From positions 1 through 64,000 of the forward strand of contig QXVZ01005567.1 in NCBI GenBank assembly GCA_008931825.1: a stretch of 64,000 nucleotides of DNA, in the 5' to 3' direction. The number at the start of each line of letters is the position of its first letter. The first letter of the stretch is position 1. Below the pieces are notes generated by a model. It had not been told where the DNA came from and did not search any database. It saw nothing but the letters and a program-made list of their open reading frames with translations. This document shows, in pieces, positions 1 through 15,000 of this stretch. This DNA is from Phallusia fumigata (taxonomy: Eukaryota > Chordata > Ascidiacea > Phlebobranchia > Ascidiidae). Both the position numbers and the translations under genes were made by a program.

Positions 1-3000
1 ACCTAAAGCTGCACATGCAGGATCTACCCTATTTACCTGTGTAATATTATATACATATATATCCATTTTGCATACTGACCTGATATTTGAAATGCTTGCT
101 GACCAGCAGTGACTGCCGAGGAAGACAGTACTGGTGGAGCAGTAGGTTCCACAGCAGCTCCAGTGCCCTCATCAGATACAGAGGCAGCAACAACATTCGC
201 TGAGCCAACTGACAGAACAACAGTTGAAACAGCAGTTGCAGACACAACTGGTGAAGTCAATTGATTGGCACTTGAAAGAGTGACAGCCGTTCTTAGAGGT
301 CCCACAGACGTTGGAATTGAACCAGTTACGACTGAGGAGGAACTAGAAGTCTTCATTTCAGTGGATGTAGTGTCCGGAGGTGCAGAGGTTGTGTCTAGTA
401 TCACCTTAGGCAAAGAAAATTGAACGCTTTCTGTAGTGGTAAGATGTGGGCATTGATCAAGGACAGGCATTTGGGGAGATGGTATGTCAACCGAGGACAG
501 AGCGGTCATGGTTTGCTCGGAAGACATTTTATCTTTTAACTCTGTCTGTTGTGGGGCAGAATTCTCTTCCTCCAGAATTTCATCTTTCTCAGTGAGTTGA
601 GTTTCTGGTTTGGTAGGGAGGACAGGTAAAGAAACATCAGGCTCATTGTTTTTCTGAATCTCACATTGTTTATCATTCTCCGGAATTGCTGCTTTTGGAT
701 CAACCAGCTCTTTTTCAAGTTCGGCATCTTTTTTAACAGCATCATCATCATCTTTTGATAAATCCTCTTTATTTGTATCACACTCATTGTTTTTGCTTTT
801 TAACTCCTCCGACTTATCTGTTTTCAAAGTAGACACACTTTCTGATTTTTCCACTACAGGCCTTTCCAATATTTTCTTTGGCTCTTCTGGAGTCTCTTCG
901 TCATCAGAGAGGACCTTATCCTTGCTAATGTCATCCCTTTCAACTGTAACAACATTACTCACTTGAGGGTCATCTTCCTGCATCGATGCAATCCCTGCAA
1001 GCTCCGCATCAGGAGGAGGGGTGAGTCCCACTCCATGAATTTGTCCGTCAGGAGTCCTTATCAATTCCTCATCCCTCCTTATTAATTCAATCTCCACATT
1101 CTTGGCTCTTGCTACTGTTTCAGTCAACTCTGGGACGCCAACTTTAACATAACTGTGCTCTATGTTTACCCCAGATTTGGGGGGATTTTTGGGGGGCGGA
1201 GTTTGTGATTTTGATCCATCGCTATTCTTGGTACTTGCTTCAGGCTCATTCTGTTTTGTGTTTTCAACAGCAGTATTTTCTGTCTGCACATCTTTTGTAG
1301 TTGCTTTAATGTTGCAATCAATGGTTGTAGTATCCTTAGCATGAGTAGCAACCTCTGTGGTCTTATCTGTTGCTAATTTTGATGGAGTTTCATCCGTTTT
1401 TTGTTGATCTTCTTTTTTGCCTGAAACTGCTTTTGTTTTAACTTTTTCATTATGTGGCTTAATGTTGTTGTCAGCCTTTGATTCAGGTTCAGCCTTAACA
1501 ACTTTGCTTGCAGCGGCACCAGCGCTTGTAACAATTTCAGAAGTGCTTGTCGGCATGGCACTGGACTCGTTCAATGAAATTGGTTCTTTCTTCGGGACAA
1601 CCAATGCTCCAGACGCAGAGCTGGCAACAGGTGGGGCAGACAAGGTGACGGTTGGTTGTTGCGAATCAGCTGTAGTGACAGGTAGATTTCCGGCACGGAT
1701 GATTTGTTCACGCCGAACTGCTGGATCAGGCTGTCGCGAATGTTTTAACTCTATGTAGCCGCCGCTGACTGGACTCTGAGCCTGTGGACAAGTTTAACAT
1801 TGTGTCAAGTTTTGTATCAACATCAAGATGGGTGATTTTATATAGCTATCTAAAGTTAGGCCTCCGATCCATGGTTGTCTTTGGCCCCCAATACTTTCCT
1901 GCGCATTAAACTTGGGCACCATTGCTCAATCTACTAAATCGCTTCACAATAAAGGTACCAACTTAAAAAACCAAGACAAATAAACAACAATAACAAATAT
2001 GTAAACATTTGCAAAAAGTTTTGTACACAACAATTTCTTTTTTTAAATTAACCAATATCATTTTTTCCTTACAGTTAAATTTTGGGTTGAGCCATCTGAA
2101 GAAGTTGGGGCCGGCATGCGGACCGATGGGTAATGCTCCATGCCAAAACTTGGACCCATGGGTTGGGTGGGTCCTCCCAGGGGTGAATGCAAAACAGGTT
2201 GGAATGTGGGTGACTGTGGAGGTGGGACCCCTAAAAAGAGTTTCAGAAAAGGTAAATTTAATATGTCTTTCGAACCGGTACAAAATTGGGAACAGTCTTG
2301 GTAGACGTGGGTTTACAATGGGGTTCAATCAAACTAGTTTGGTGCACCATTTACAATTATATTTTTACCTGGTCTGAAACCTCTGACTCTAGGTCCTGAC
2401 ATAACCATGGGAGGTCCCGTAGGCGTTGAGATGCGAGGATGGTTGAATGCTGGCGATGAGTTGGCCTGTGATACGGGTGATTGTGATGGGTAGGGGGGCG
2501 GGGGGCGAGTAAGGTCAGTTGTGGTTTGAACGGCCCATGGACCACCAGGAATTGCTTGTTGTTCCATTAACTTGTATCTGTGGAAATTTAAGTTTGTAGA
2601 TTTTAACACTTTTCATGGCAAACAAACAGAAGCAATAAAAGTAACACAATTTTATTTAAACTTTAAATTTTTCTTGCAAGAAATTTACATTGTTTTAAAA
2701 ATCTGCCACATTCTCAGAAAATATTCCATTAAAATAAAAGTTAAGTTAAGTTTCTGGACAAACACATCAAGGTTGCACTTGCCTTCTTTGTAGTGCATGA
2801 TGATGCAAGGTTTCCCTGATTGGAGGTCGCACAACCGCTCCCGGCATAATGTTTATTGGAGCTGAACTAACATTCATGGGTTTCTGATCGATAATTTCGG
2901 ACTTCACTTCAGTGCCAGGCATCCTTACTACTGCAACACCTGCAAATAATTGGTCAAATCACCTTTTCTGTTTGATCACATGTGTCGAAAAGAGAAATGA

Positions 3001-6000
3001 TCTGGAGCACTTAGGTATTGCTGGGTTTGGCTCAGCCTAGCCTGATCTTTACTTTGCAATAATTTTTTTTTTAATTCAAAACTAGTTAACTGAGCTTGTT
3101 TAATTTACTATTTTAAAAACATGTAACAAAAACATATATAAGTCGAAAGCTGTTTAACTTATCATTTTCTGTAGAACATTACTGTGTTCTAAATTGCCCT
3201 TTCGCAAATACCATAGTCATCTTTTTACTTGTGTCACCAACTTGTGAGAACGTTCCAAGAACCACAGCACACAAACAGTCTGATTAAACACACCTTGATC
3301 AGCAGTATTAGGAGGTTGTTGCAACATCACTGGGCTCTGCACAGTCATTGCCATACTGATTGGAAAATTTTCAGCCCCTGAAATCCTCTTCTGCAGCGGT
3401 TTGTCAATTGCTATGTCCTGAAAGGGGTCCCTCATTGTCACCATGGGCTGGGGTGTGGGGGGTTGGCTACCCATCTGCTGGGGGGCAGGCATCCTCATCC
3501 CACCTGGATGGGGGCTTACAGGGGTCAAAGGTCGCTGGTGGATGTGCGTTGGGGCTCCAACAATCTGGGGTAACAGCTGAGGGGTATTTCCCGATCTTGG
3601 GGGCATTCTTACAAATTGTTCTTGTTGTTGGTTGAGTTGCTCGTCTTGAACACAGTCTTGACGTTGGATGGGTGTCCCAGGTCGAATAGGAGAATTTAGG
3701 GGTGGGGTTGGGGTCATGGGATGGGGTTGTTGTTGGGGAAATTGAAACCCCTGATTTAAACCCATGCCCATTGTGTCCGAGGTCTCCATTTTCGGTATTC
3801 GTAGTCCTGGGCCAGCAATCTGCAACCAACATTTTCTTGCATTAAAAAATGCAACCATTTCCAGCATTTGAAAGAAAACAGCCAATAGGAATTTGTAAGG
3901 TAGTTTTACCCACCCTGTCTACGCATTGTAACTGATTTATTCTGTAGATATGGATGTGGGAGAACCAGGAATGGATGGAAATTTACTAACCTGTTGTTGA
4001 AACTGCATGGGGTTTTGACCTTGGTTCATCATGATTTGACCTTGTGGCAGTTGCTTCACTTGCATGGCTTGTCCTGAAATTAACAAAAAAGGGAAATGCA
4101 TTACATCAGTCAACTGGACAATTTAGCAAACTGATTGGTTAAGATTTTAATTTTACTGTAGTTAACTCTAAGTTGACTTACAAAGGCCCCTGTTTTTTAG
4201 TTTGACTTTGACAAGATGTATATGATTAAAATCTAATTAAACTTAATATCATTCACTGTTGTGTATAAAACAATTGGCACAAATACAGCCTTGATTACCT
4301 TGGAACTGTTGTTGTTGCATTTCCTGTTGTTTCGCAAGAACTGGGTCATTCCAGGGTGCTCTGTTTCGTGGTGTGCCGCTGACAGGACTTCCCAATGGCA
4401 TGTTTTGCATGAACGAAGATCTGCCCCTGACACTAGGTGGAGCAGTAGCAGCACCAGGTGACACTGGCTTTGGAGTTGGATCCCTTGTGAAAATTTTAAG
4501 CATCAGTACAATCGAGAGAAAAATGGTATTTTCGGGGTTATTTAGGGTCCTCTGCCGTTCATATTAAGTGAAAGTTAGCTAAGCAATTAATAAAGGTGTT
4601 GTTGCACCAACTGAAATTGTTTAAGCAGTGCTCAGCAAACTTTTAGGACAGCAGGAAGATAAGTGACAACAAGGCACAGTGGTATGCGCGCCAAATAGGA
4701 ATGGGCCAAAGCAACAAGTGTTCTGTATCGCCTGGCAGTGAACCTCAAAATGTTGCTTAATCAAGAAAGCTCGAAGCAACAATAAAATAGTTGACTTTTA
4801 TGAAAAAAACACAGATTATGTTTTGATCTCATGTGGTGGTGAGTTTGTAAAACTTAGAAAAAGCCTTTATTTATTCCCTTGTCATAATTCTTACTCCTCT
4901 TTACTTTTGTTTATCATTATACTCAAAAAGATTAGCACCAAGCATTATTGTTGAAGCTTTGCTATTTGCTGAAGTTTTCGACAATATTTTTGCACACCTA
5001 TTTAACCGAAATACCGCAATTGAATATGATAAGGCACATGAGAACATTGTGTCTTTTGGGGTGGCTCATTTATAGAATCTGTTTTGTTGTGACAACAATA
5101 AAATACGTAAACCAATTGGCAAAAACATAAAATTAGAAGCTGTAACATTTCCAACAAGTTCTTACCTTGACAATGGCCTCGGCTTTACAAAATTGCCATC
5201 ACTGCTTCCACTCGGCCCTGGACTGGAGCCAGTCATGGACTTTATCATCTGGAAGTTTTGTTGGGTCTGAACCCCAGGGGTTGATGGGAGTTTCCCCTGC
5301 CCCTGGGCCTGTTGTGGGTCTAACTCCCCTGCAGCGATGGCAGCAATCTGTTTTTGGTCATCCTCATTGTCAGGCAATTCAGTGGACAGCAGTTCCTGGT
5401 CAGTGAGATGGTCCAGATCTCGACGCGTTGCTTTCAGGTAAGCTCGATTGTCTCGTGCTTTTTGCTGTAAGAACGATGTAGTCATGTGCAAAGAGGACTA
5501 AATTTATGCTTTTGCAAGTAAAATTGTTTATTTAACATTCATAATTTCATGCATGACCTGTATTTTAGTTTCAATCCAAAGATGCTATTTTTTTGTTTAA
5601 CTTTGAAACATAAATTCGTAAGACTTAAACTTAAACGTAGGGTTTAAGTTGGATTTTTTTTCTTATATCGGTAAAAAGAAACTTAGTGCAAACAAACTTG
5701 ATTCACTTCTACAATGCATGTAAATATTTAAAACAAATAGCCCCAAAAATCAACATTTTATCAGTCTGAGAAAAAATTATAAATTTTAACTCACCAAATA
5801 TGGAGCTCTTTCATCTGATGTTGCTTTTCTCCATAGCTTCGCAACTTGTTTTGCTCTTTGCTGCCAATCAGGAAACTCAGACTTTAGGTAGGCATGTTTG
5901 ATATTTGCATAGAGGACCGGTGAGATGGTTGCCAGTTCACCTGAAAAGTACAAATTGCTGTTTAAAGTTTTTTATTGGTTTGGGGTCCTGTGAAATCAAA

Positions 6001-9000
6001 AACAGAGTGGAAACAATATGTGTCATCTTTATGGAATAATAAGGATGATAGTAATAGTAGTAAATAGTTTTACAAAATGTAATTTATTTGTTAAAGATCA
6101 CTGCAAATGGTTCAGAATTTCGGTAAGGCAAACACAGGTTTATATTAGTTATCTGTGTCAGGAAATAACATTTTAACACCTAGTTACATTATTACCCTAA
6201 AATTGCTTGTAATCTAGTGCAGAAATGTGCAATCACAGGAGACCCACTATACACCCCACATCTCTGGGGGGACAAACACCCCAGTGGAATACTGCTGTGC
6301 TAGACTTACCCAATGGTTCATCCTTCTCCCATTTTAGGATGTTACGCTGGTTTACACTTAACGTATCTCCTTCCAAGTTTGTGCCAAGGGGCCAGGGTGG
6401 TGGTGCGGGTTCAAATATGTCACTGTCACTGTGAAAAGAGTATAAACTGCTAAATCAAATTAAAGGTCATTTTGTCCCAACCCTTAAAATGTGGGTGAGT
6501 AAACTATTTTCTTGGAGGGCAAAACACAATTAAACTAATTAGACAGTCGGCTGCACCTTCGTTTTACATGGGTTAACTTTTTTTGTTGAATATTAAAAAT
6601 GCTAATATTCTAAAAAGGAGAAAGAACATTCCGTGTTCAAAAGAAAGGGGGAGTGAAATTCATAAGTAATGCATTGTCCACTTTCCCATCCTGGTGGCAT
6701 TTTTAAACCACAGAAAATAAATTGCTTAGTCCGTTGCAAAATACACTAATCTGCAAGTACTGCACTAAAAATGTTTCGCTGGCAGCATAGTTTGTGTTTC
6801 CGCAGGTTGCACAACCTTTTTTCAAAACAACACCAACGTTAATCAGGCTTTAAATATTATATGGTGCCTCTCACCATTAGATAATTGCCTCTTACAATTT
6901 TTGTAAACCTTTCTACACAAGTCCCAACATACCTGGTTAGGTCTGGCAAACTGGATACAGCCATCATGTGTTGATGACCTGGTATTTTGGCCGGACTACT
7001 TTCCACAATTTGACTGACAACTGGTGACTGTGGAACCTGCACCAACACCATGTTATGTGTAACAGCAACTTGAGGTGGACAAAATCCATATTATTTATCT
7101 ATATCCATATTTTATTTTATATTTTTTTGCTCTACTGTACATTGTTTTGCTGCACTTTTTATTATTTTAACAGTTTTATTTAACCATTTTAAACCCACAA
7201 CGTTACAAGGCAGTGTCTGCGACTAGTAAACCATAGCATGGGTGTAGCCAGTGGAGGGGGGGTCAAGGCACTATGGTGCCCCCCTAATTTCAAAATATAC
7301 ATTAAGGCAGGTTACCCCTGGAATAAACCCTAGTAGTTATGTGGCCTATCGCCAGACAGTTATTAATATTTTTTCAGCAATTTGTTAAGTTGGCAGAAAA
7401 CAAACTATTAGTTGATTAATAATCCAACCAGTTTTTTTTCAAAGCACAAAAATTCAAGACCCAAAACAATCCACAAGTCTTTGTTTTACGCACTGGTGAG
7501 TGCACAACACTTCCAGGTTGTGACAAGCCTTGCTGTTGTGAAGGCCGAAACGGCAGCATGCCACCACTAGATGGTGTGAGTGACTGTGGTGGGTGACCTT
7601 GATAGTTAAACTGGTTGTCCATCGACTGTTGTCTCATCATTATCCCCGGTGCTGTAAAAAATTGTAACTTTATTGCAGTGTTTCTCGATGACATGCTGCA
7701 AGACAGTTTGTTCACCACTAAACTGGGATTGAAAAGCAAAATGAATTTTTTTTGTGCTACCAGCACCCCAGAATTGAACATTCACTTAAGTCTGATTTCA
7801 ACTTGTCATTTCAATCATTGTATCTCATAAAAAAGTGAGCATAACAGTGTGATGTTGCAAAATGGTTCAGCAGCCACTACTGTGATTAAGCAGTTCCACA
7901 CAGCTAAAAGTGCTGAAAATTGAGACTGTTTGGAGAGCACTATTCGTTGCTATATCTCAAGAAACTTTGTTTAATATGTCACAAAATTGTTGACTTGCAA
8001 ACAGTGAGTACAGCAGCTAATGTTGCTCATTTCTCCAGTAGTTCGTATTTTCCTAGTTCAATTAAACTTTCTAAATTACTTATAATTCACAAAACATTGT
8101 AGCTAAACTTACATGGGGAGCCCATCGGACCTTCCATCAGCTTTTCACCACCAGGTGGCATCCCAGATATAAACTGCTGCTGTCCTTGCAACATACCCAT
8201 CTTCACATGCCCTTGCTGACCATGCATTTGACTGTGCAACATATGCCTAGGTGCCATAGGCATGCCACCTGGCATCTGTCCACTGCTGGTGCCACCACCA
8301 CCTGCCAACATTGTCATCTGTGATGGCATTACCGGCATGCTTTGTTGCCTGCGTACAAGAGCGTAGATCAAAGTTGAAAAATAATAATCTGCAGAACACA
8401 GTATTGCAGCATGAAGGTTGTACAACATATACATGCAAATGTCAACAAAAAATACTTGGATAAAGCTGACATAAATAAACAGTATATAAGAACTTTTTTC
8501 ACCTTACATACCTCTGTAACATTGGTTGGTTTAGCAACATTTGTTGTTGGTGACTAATTTGTTGTTGTTGTTGCTGTTGCTGTGGTTGCATAATTTGAGG
8601 CTGTTTAGGAGTCTCTATTATCTGGAGTTGCTCCTGCTTCACCATCGTGGTATTGTTGTCAGTCATACTGTTTTGTGACTGAAATACAAAAATTACACAA
8701 GGGAATTAAAAGAATCCAGACATTTCTTGATTTGAAAGATGTTATTTAGTGATGTTTGCTGCAGCTTTTAATCACAACATTTTATTGGCACCTAGTGGAC
8801 ATTAAAACAACAGTAAACAAAACAATAGTCTGCAGAGACAATTATCCTGGCAGCATCAGCACATTTCATGTTTTCAGCATTATAGTCAACACAATGATAA
8901 ATTTTCAACAAATTACCTGTTCTGTGTCCATAGAACTTATAATTGCCGTTGTTTGATCCAGAAATGAACTAGCAGCAGAAACTGCAGCAGCATTGGAAGG

Positions 9001-12000
9001 AATAGACGTATCTTGCAGTGAGCTAGTGTTGAGAGACGTGTTTGCAGTCTTCGTCGATTCATTTAGGTTTCCAATGTCACCAAGCAAACCATGATCTTCT
9101 GTGTATAAAAGTGGAAAGGTGATAACAGAAAAATATCGCCAGAATGAAAGGTACCAGAATAGCAGGTAAAACCAAATGTAGTCAGTAACTGTAAATGTAG
9201 AGCCAGTGCTTCGAGAAGACTACAAAGATAGTTTAATACTACAAAGATATTTCTATGGATGTAAAGTAAGCTGAACCATTTCACGCTTACCACCAGTATT
9301 AGCGACATCATGGCTTGGATTAAGGACCTCAGAGAACAATGAAGTTACATCACCATCCATGCTGGCAAGTCCATCTTTGACAAGGGACTCCAAAACATTT
9401 GGACTTAGGATATTCTCATGACTGTCTGGCTCACCTTAAAGTATGTAACAAAAATAGTCATAAAATAGTAGGTTTAGGGCTCCTATGCAAGAAAGGCACT
9501 AATTGAAAAGATTGACCTGCAATGAAAATTCTGCTTACAAACATGCATTTTATTACTGAGTAACATAGGAACAAATGTATTTAAGCTAGGAATGACCAAG
9601 CTGTGCCAGTAATAAGTACATGGCACTAGGCATTACCGAATTTATTGCTTGGTGCAAATTTGAAAAAAATTTTGCAACAGAAGGTAAAGGTTTAATCATG
9701 GCTAAGATATGACACCTAATTTATGAAATGCCATTTTCTGGCAAACAGCAAGTGTTATCAATCAAACTTACTCTCGAAAATATATGGTACAAATGTATTA
9801 AGTCGAGTATGGCAAAGATATAACACGAAAAGCATGTTTAACCAAGCACTGAGTGTTAACTTGAAATACACAGCACTCGACTACACAGAACACTTTCGGT
9901 TTGTATCCTTCACCAATAAAAAAGCACCAACTATACAAAAACTTCTAAAAAAGTAATTTACAAAAAGGTTATCGCCGGAAAAATATAGTGACTCTGTAAC
10001 TTAATGACTCTGTAAAATTACATTACAAACATTGTGGATAAAAAAGTTTGTACTGACCATGGGTAGCCTTCAAGCTTCCGGATATTATTCCTAGCAATTC
10101 ATCGTCTTTAAACTGGAGATCTTCTGGTAGAACGCTAAGCAACTCCTCACTTTCTTTGTCCATCATTAATCCCTCTTCATCACCTGAGGGCAGTCTACGC
10201 GCCTGCAAACACCACTTGGATTTGAATGTTATGTCGTTTTTTTTTCAGGGGAAGCTACTTGGCTAAATGGTCAAATGCATTAACCCAAATATACATTTTT
10301 ATTTTCATGTGTATCACACCTGCAAGCGATCATGCTTCAGTTCAGCCTTCTTCCTCGCTTCGGCCGCTTTTTGAGCTACCTGGGCTTCCAATCGCAACTT
10401 GATCCTTTCCGGCAAAACGATTCGAGAAGAATCGCTGTGCTTTGTCACACTGGAAAGGTTGTTGAAAATTAGGTTTAGAAAAATGAAGGAAATAGCTCTA
10501 ATATGAATGAACTTACTGTTTGGTTTGAGATTCCATTTCAAACGATTCCAAGGCTTTGTGGCTGGTCGTTCTAGCAATTGACAGAATGTCATTCCCAAAA
10601 AATCCCTCCTAACAAAGAAAACAAGAAATGGTCAAATAAAGTTGTTCACCAGTGGAATGCCAAATTTAAATATTGTACAAAGTGAATTAAATAGATGAAA
10701 TAAATATCTTGCCAAAAAACTATTTACCTGAATATATGGTGGAAATGTATCAATGATTCTGGTTCGTTTCTTGCGTTTCTTGTGGCCTTGTTGGGCAACA
10801 TTTGATATCTTTAGTTTCAGGGGAGGAACAACTCCTGACTGACCTGTAATATTATTTAAATCGTTTAAAACCAATTTTAAAAATATAAACTTGAACATTG
10901 TTGTATTGGAAAAAGCTTTACGAAACAAACATCTTAACATTGACACTCAACTCTGCAAGGCTTACCATCAACTTTTTCCTCCATTTGAGATGGAACTTCA
11001 GACAATGCAGTTTTGTCTTCATGAGCGATTGTTATTCCACCTTCGGATTCATGTTTAATGTAGTTTGAGCCTGACTCTAAACAACAAGAAAAAAATCCAA
11101 AATGATTAAAAGTTGCACAGTGTGTAATCTTATTTTTTGATTTTATGCCAAAATTAAGGTAGTTTCAAATTTGTTTTCGCTAACCACTTAGCCATCTTGG
11201 TGAAAGCTATGACATGTTTCGAACACAATAGGGCTTTTTTAATCAACGATCCGACAGACCTCCTTGAATTTCTGAGGCTCGCATTTTCACATCAGTTGAT
11301 TTTGGGTCTCCTTGGTCAAATCCGACTCCACCAATCATTCGACCGCTTGAGATTGTAACTCCACCTCTGCGAAACCGGGCCCTTCCTCCTCTGGAACCAA
11401 TGTACGTCCCGCGGCCTCTTTGTCGCACATTGAAGCCCCCAATTCCTAAACAGAAATTTTTATGCATTTGGACTTTTAGGAATTATAAATAAAGCACACC
11501 TCAGCATTCGTTCGGACATGATTAGCCTTGGTAAGAACCAGAAAAATCTAGTCTCTGGTGGGATTTGAACCTACAACATAAGCCTTTCCGGGGCTAACCT
11601 GGTGTACTATGATTCATGTATAAGAGTGTGCCATTTTCGTTAGCCTGCATGAAAGCTTCAGGGCAGATCCCAGTACCAAATTTTAATTCACATTTGCAAG
11701 TCAGTACATGTTAGTACCAAGCATCACTATCTTCGATTAAAAGCGATGCTCAGTATTTGACTAAAATCTGCCTAACATTGCATAACAGCATGCACAAACA
11801 TTTTAACAAAGTCATCATAGGAATCATCAAACATTTTCATGATATAATTGGTTATAGTTTCAAAGAAAAAAGCGTTTGATGTATTGCTAACATTATATAT
11901 GTGAGATGTCATAACTCGAGCAGCCAAAATGAATACTTGCAGTTTTGGCGATACAGAAAAAAAATCCTTTAATTGTTAAACCACGTTGCTAACACTGCAA

Positions 12001-15000
12001 TTTGTATAAGTTTCTCTGGTGCATTAGGATCACACCTGGTCGGTATGGTTTTCTTCTCCGTTTCACTTCAGCTTTCTCTTTCAATGCGGCAGGTTTCATT
12101 TCCCCAGAAAACATAACCTCACCAGTTGTACTGTCCACTTCCATACCCCCTGACATGCCATCTACAACAAAACAATTATTGGATACACATGTTTGTGAAA
12201 GAAAAGCAACATGTGCTTATGGACAGTTATTGTGTCCAACCCATGTGGTATGTTTGCTGCTAAATGCTAAATCCATGATTTTGATGATCAATATGTAATT
12301 TATGTGTATTTTTGCAATAGGTAAGATTATAGATTGTCTATTGTACAATGTAAGATTTGTCGAAATATGAGCGGAAGAAGTAATACAAAGGTACAAATTT
12401 TTAAAAGTTAAACATGAAAACAGTCTTGCAGGAATATTCAATAAACATTAAAATTAATCTTTTATTGTCAAAATATATTACATAACCTTAAGAGCCTAAC
12501 AGACATTATATTTAGACAACGTTTTGTTTTAAAGTATCTAAATAATTTCATCACAAAATACATCATTCATTTTCCCAATGCATATGTCAGGATTGTATTG
12601 GTCCTGTAAAGCAAGTTGAAAGACAATTTGTTTGATAAACCGAACAACACCAATTGTTAACCACTAAAAACTTTGTTTCAAGTTGTTCAATTTAATACCC
12701 ATTTAATTTTTGCTCTCATGCAGAGCTAAGTTGGAAAATATTGGACATCAAATAAATGTTGGAAGTTTTTCAAACCAACAAATGTGAGATTCAACAATAA
12801 GCTGAGTCACGACATAAAAATAAACCTATTTTATAAAACCAAAAGCCCTAGCCAAATAGTGGACAAAAAACCCTTATCTTAGAAAAACTGTAATCATTTA
12901 AACAAGGGCCAGCAACTTTTTGAATGCAGCGTGCCAGTTTACAACTTTTGTCAAAATCCTAATGGCTTCACATTCATGTAGATGATGTCACTGCTTTATG
13001 GTTCTAGTTTAAATCTAAAAAAGAATGGTTTACATGTGCTCCCTGCAGCCTGTTGTTGCAGGTGCACTGCACTCAACATTAAAAACCAAAGGTCACCTAA
13101 TTTGGCTCAAGAAATGTATTAGAATTTGAACTTATAAATCACTTGGAGTGCCATAAATTCAAAGATTACTTCAAAATAAACTTCTAGCGTTTAAAAAAGA
13201 CATTGAAATGTTTGACTCTGTGCTAAAACTAAGTGAAGGGTCAGTCTCTCATTTATCTATAGAACCCTAAACATAACAGTTTGAAATTTTACAGGTATCT
13301 GCTTGGACTCGAAAAAGAGAATCAGGAGACAGCAGTGAAATGAAAAATCACAAAAGCAAACCAGACCATTCACATCTGCAACATGTTTTTTCTGCAAAAA
13401 AGACAGACTGCTGACCAATCACCATTGATTCCAAACAAGGCCACCTCGAAACAACATAAAAACATGCAACATAAGGGCCCGTCTTGTTACCAGTAAGTGT
13501 TTTATGGGAATTAGAAACTTCAGGACCTGAAGGATTGTCATCTGCTATTGCCAAAACTGCATCACTGTATGTTAAATCCAATGCTGCTATGAACAGATAC
13601 AAGTGTATGAGGAGCTGTATATATAGCTTTCTTCTAGCAATAAAGTTTAGTGTATGTTTGATAAGAGGTTAGCGCTTCTCACTTATTACAGTTTAGATTT
13701 TTTGCATAAGTTTCAAAACATAGTAGAGTTCGCTGTACATTGAACAGCGCAAAGCTAGATTTTAATCAAAAAACTAAACCATTTTGGTCCTCAAATCTGG
13801 GTATGGTACGTGGACAGTTTGAAAAGAAACAATAGCTTTAATTTATAAAGGCTGCCAATTTATCGTCAGAAGACCACAAAGCTGGCCTGTACATCACAGT
13901 CTTTAAAAAATTGTCCAAAAAAATAATTGTTCAACGGTAAATCAGGATCTATACAAGCAATGTCCAGCTGGTCCCTTGACCAAAGGACTGTTAAAAGGAA
14001 GTGTTCACATATTAAATGCTGGCTTATTTCAAAATAATTTTGTATGGGATTAATTAATAGGCATTGGGTACAGTTTAACGAGCAACAAACATTCAATTAG
14101 CCTTAAATTTAATTTTAAAAAAACTTTGCAAGATACCCTAAATGTCCTTGGTAACTTTGGGAGCCCATGCGGCAGATCAACATTAGTCTCACAGCCTCCA
14201 GGAAAGAGTTAGGAACTGTGTATAAAAATCAAATGGCACAAAATCTTACATTGTTCTGCTGTTGGGTCAACTTCAGATTTAGTTGGAGTTTGTTGCCCTG
14301 GCTCACCAGAAGTGCCAAGTATATCTGCTTCACCTAGATAAAAATCAGTCAAAACCCAGAAACACTTATTTGTTTGTTAATGCTTATCCTTATTACATGT
14401 GTGGTTTCAAGCTAATAGCCCTGTTGCAGTTCGTTAGGTTTTTAATTGCATTTTTTTTCGATTTGCTAAGTTAGAGGCCTTGGGGTAACCCCATGGTTTC
14501 AAAATTGTTGGAGCATGCCACTCAATCTTCTTGCTATGGAAAAAGACCGACACAGAATTAGAACCCAAATGGTTTCTTGTCAACCACTTGAACAAGCAAG
14601 TTAACAGCTGTATTGCAAAAAGCATATGCACGTTGGGCAATGTTCACCAACAATAAAATCAGCTAAAACAGTCAAAATTCTGCGCCCACAGTACCTTTAA
14701 TTCCATCTATTGAAGTATCCAATCCAGAAGGTGATGATTTAGCACTCAAAACCCCAGAAGTTTTGTCCGAATTTCTCTGAGCTTGACTTCGCCTGATAGT
14801 AGTAAGTCTTTTACTCAAGGCAAAGTTAAAAAGTAGAAAGGAGGTATCAATCCATTATGGTATGTCAAGCATCACCAAGTTCGTAAAAAAGTTAATTATT
14901 ACATAAAAACTAACAAATATATTTATGGTATGATCTGGAAATCTTTTCAAGTAGACAAAAACACAAACAATTAAAAGTTTTAAAGATTAAAAAAATATGG

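Larger units (their letters stand above)
10058..12161 (-). other. KMT2C/D conserved central module
   Basis: Seven exons (12036-12161, 11260-11445, 10966-11076, 10728-10843, 10517-10608, 10320-10449, 10058-10202) encode blocks conserved in vertebrate KMT2C/D. These are RRRKPYRPGIGGFNVRQR followed by an RG-rich tract, then IIDTFPPYIQEGFFGND, then the basic coiled-coil-like run LRLEAQVAQKAAEARKK, then an acidic ELLSVLPEDLQF block. The first two blocks are nearly diagnostic of the family and anchor the alignment between the PHD fingers and the HMG box. All junctions are in phase. Confidence 0.9.

Noticed and set aside
7225-7330. G-rich/C-rich imperfect inverted segment in a KMT2C/D intron as a transposon
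   Set aside because: It resembles a hairpin-forming repeat end (agtggaggggggg and gtgcccccct), but I could not define borders or a target duplication.
9723-9956. 77-residue plus-strand frame in a KMT2C/D intron
   Set aside because: AT-rich, no domain, no splice sites, opposite strand to the host gene.
11530-11625. Functional tRNA gene on the minus strand
   Set aside because: The B box is perfect but the flanks cannot form an acceptor stem and the anticodon arm is unclear.
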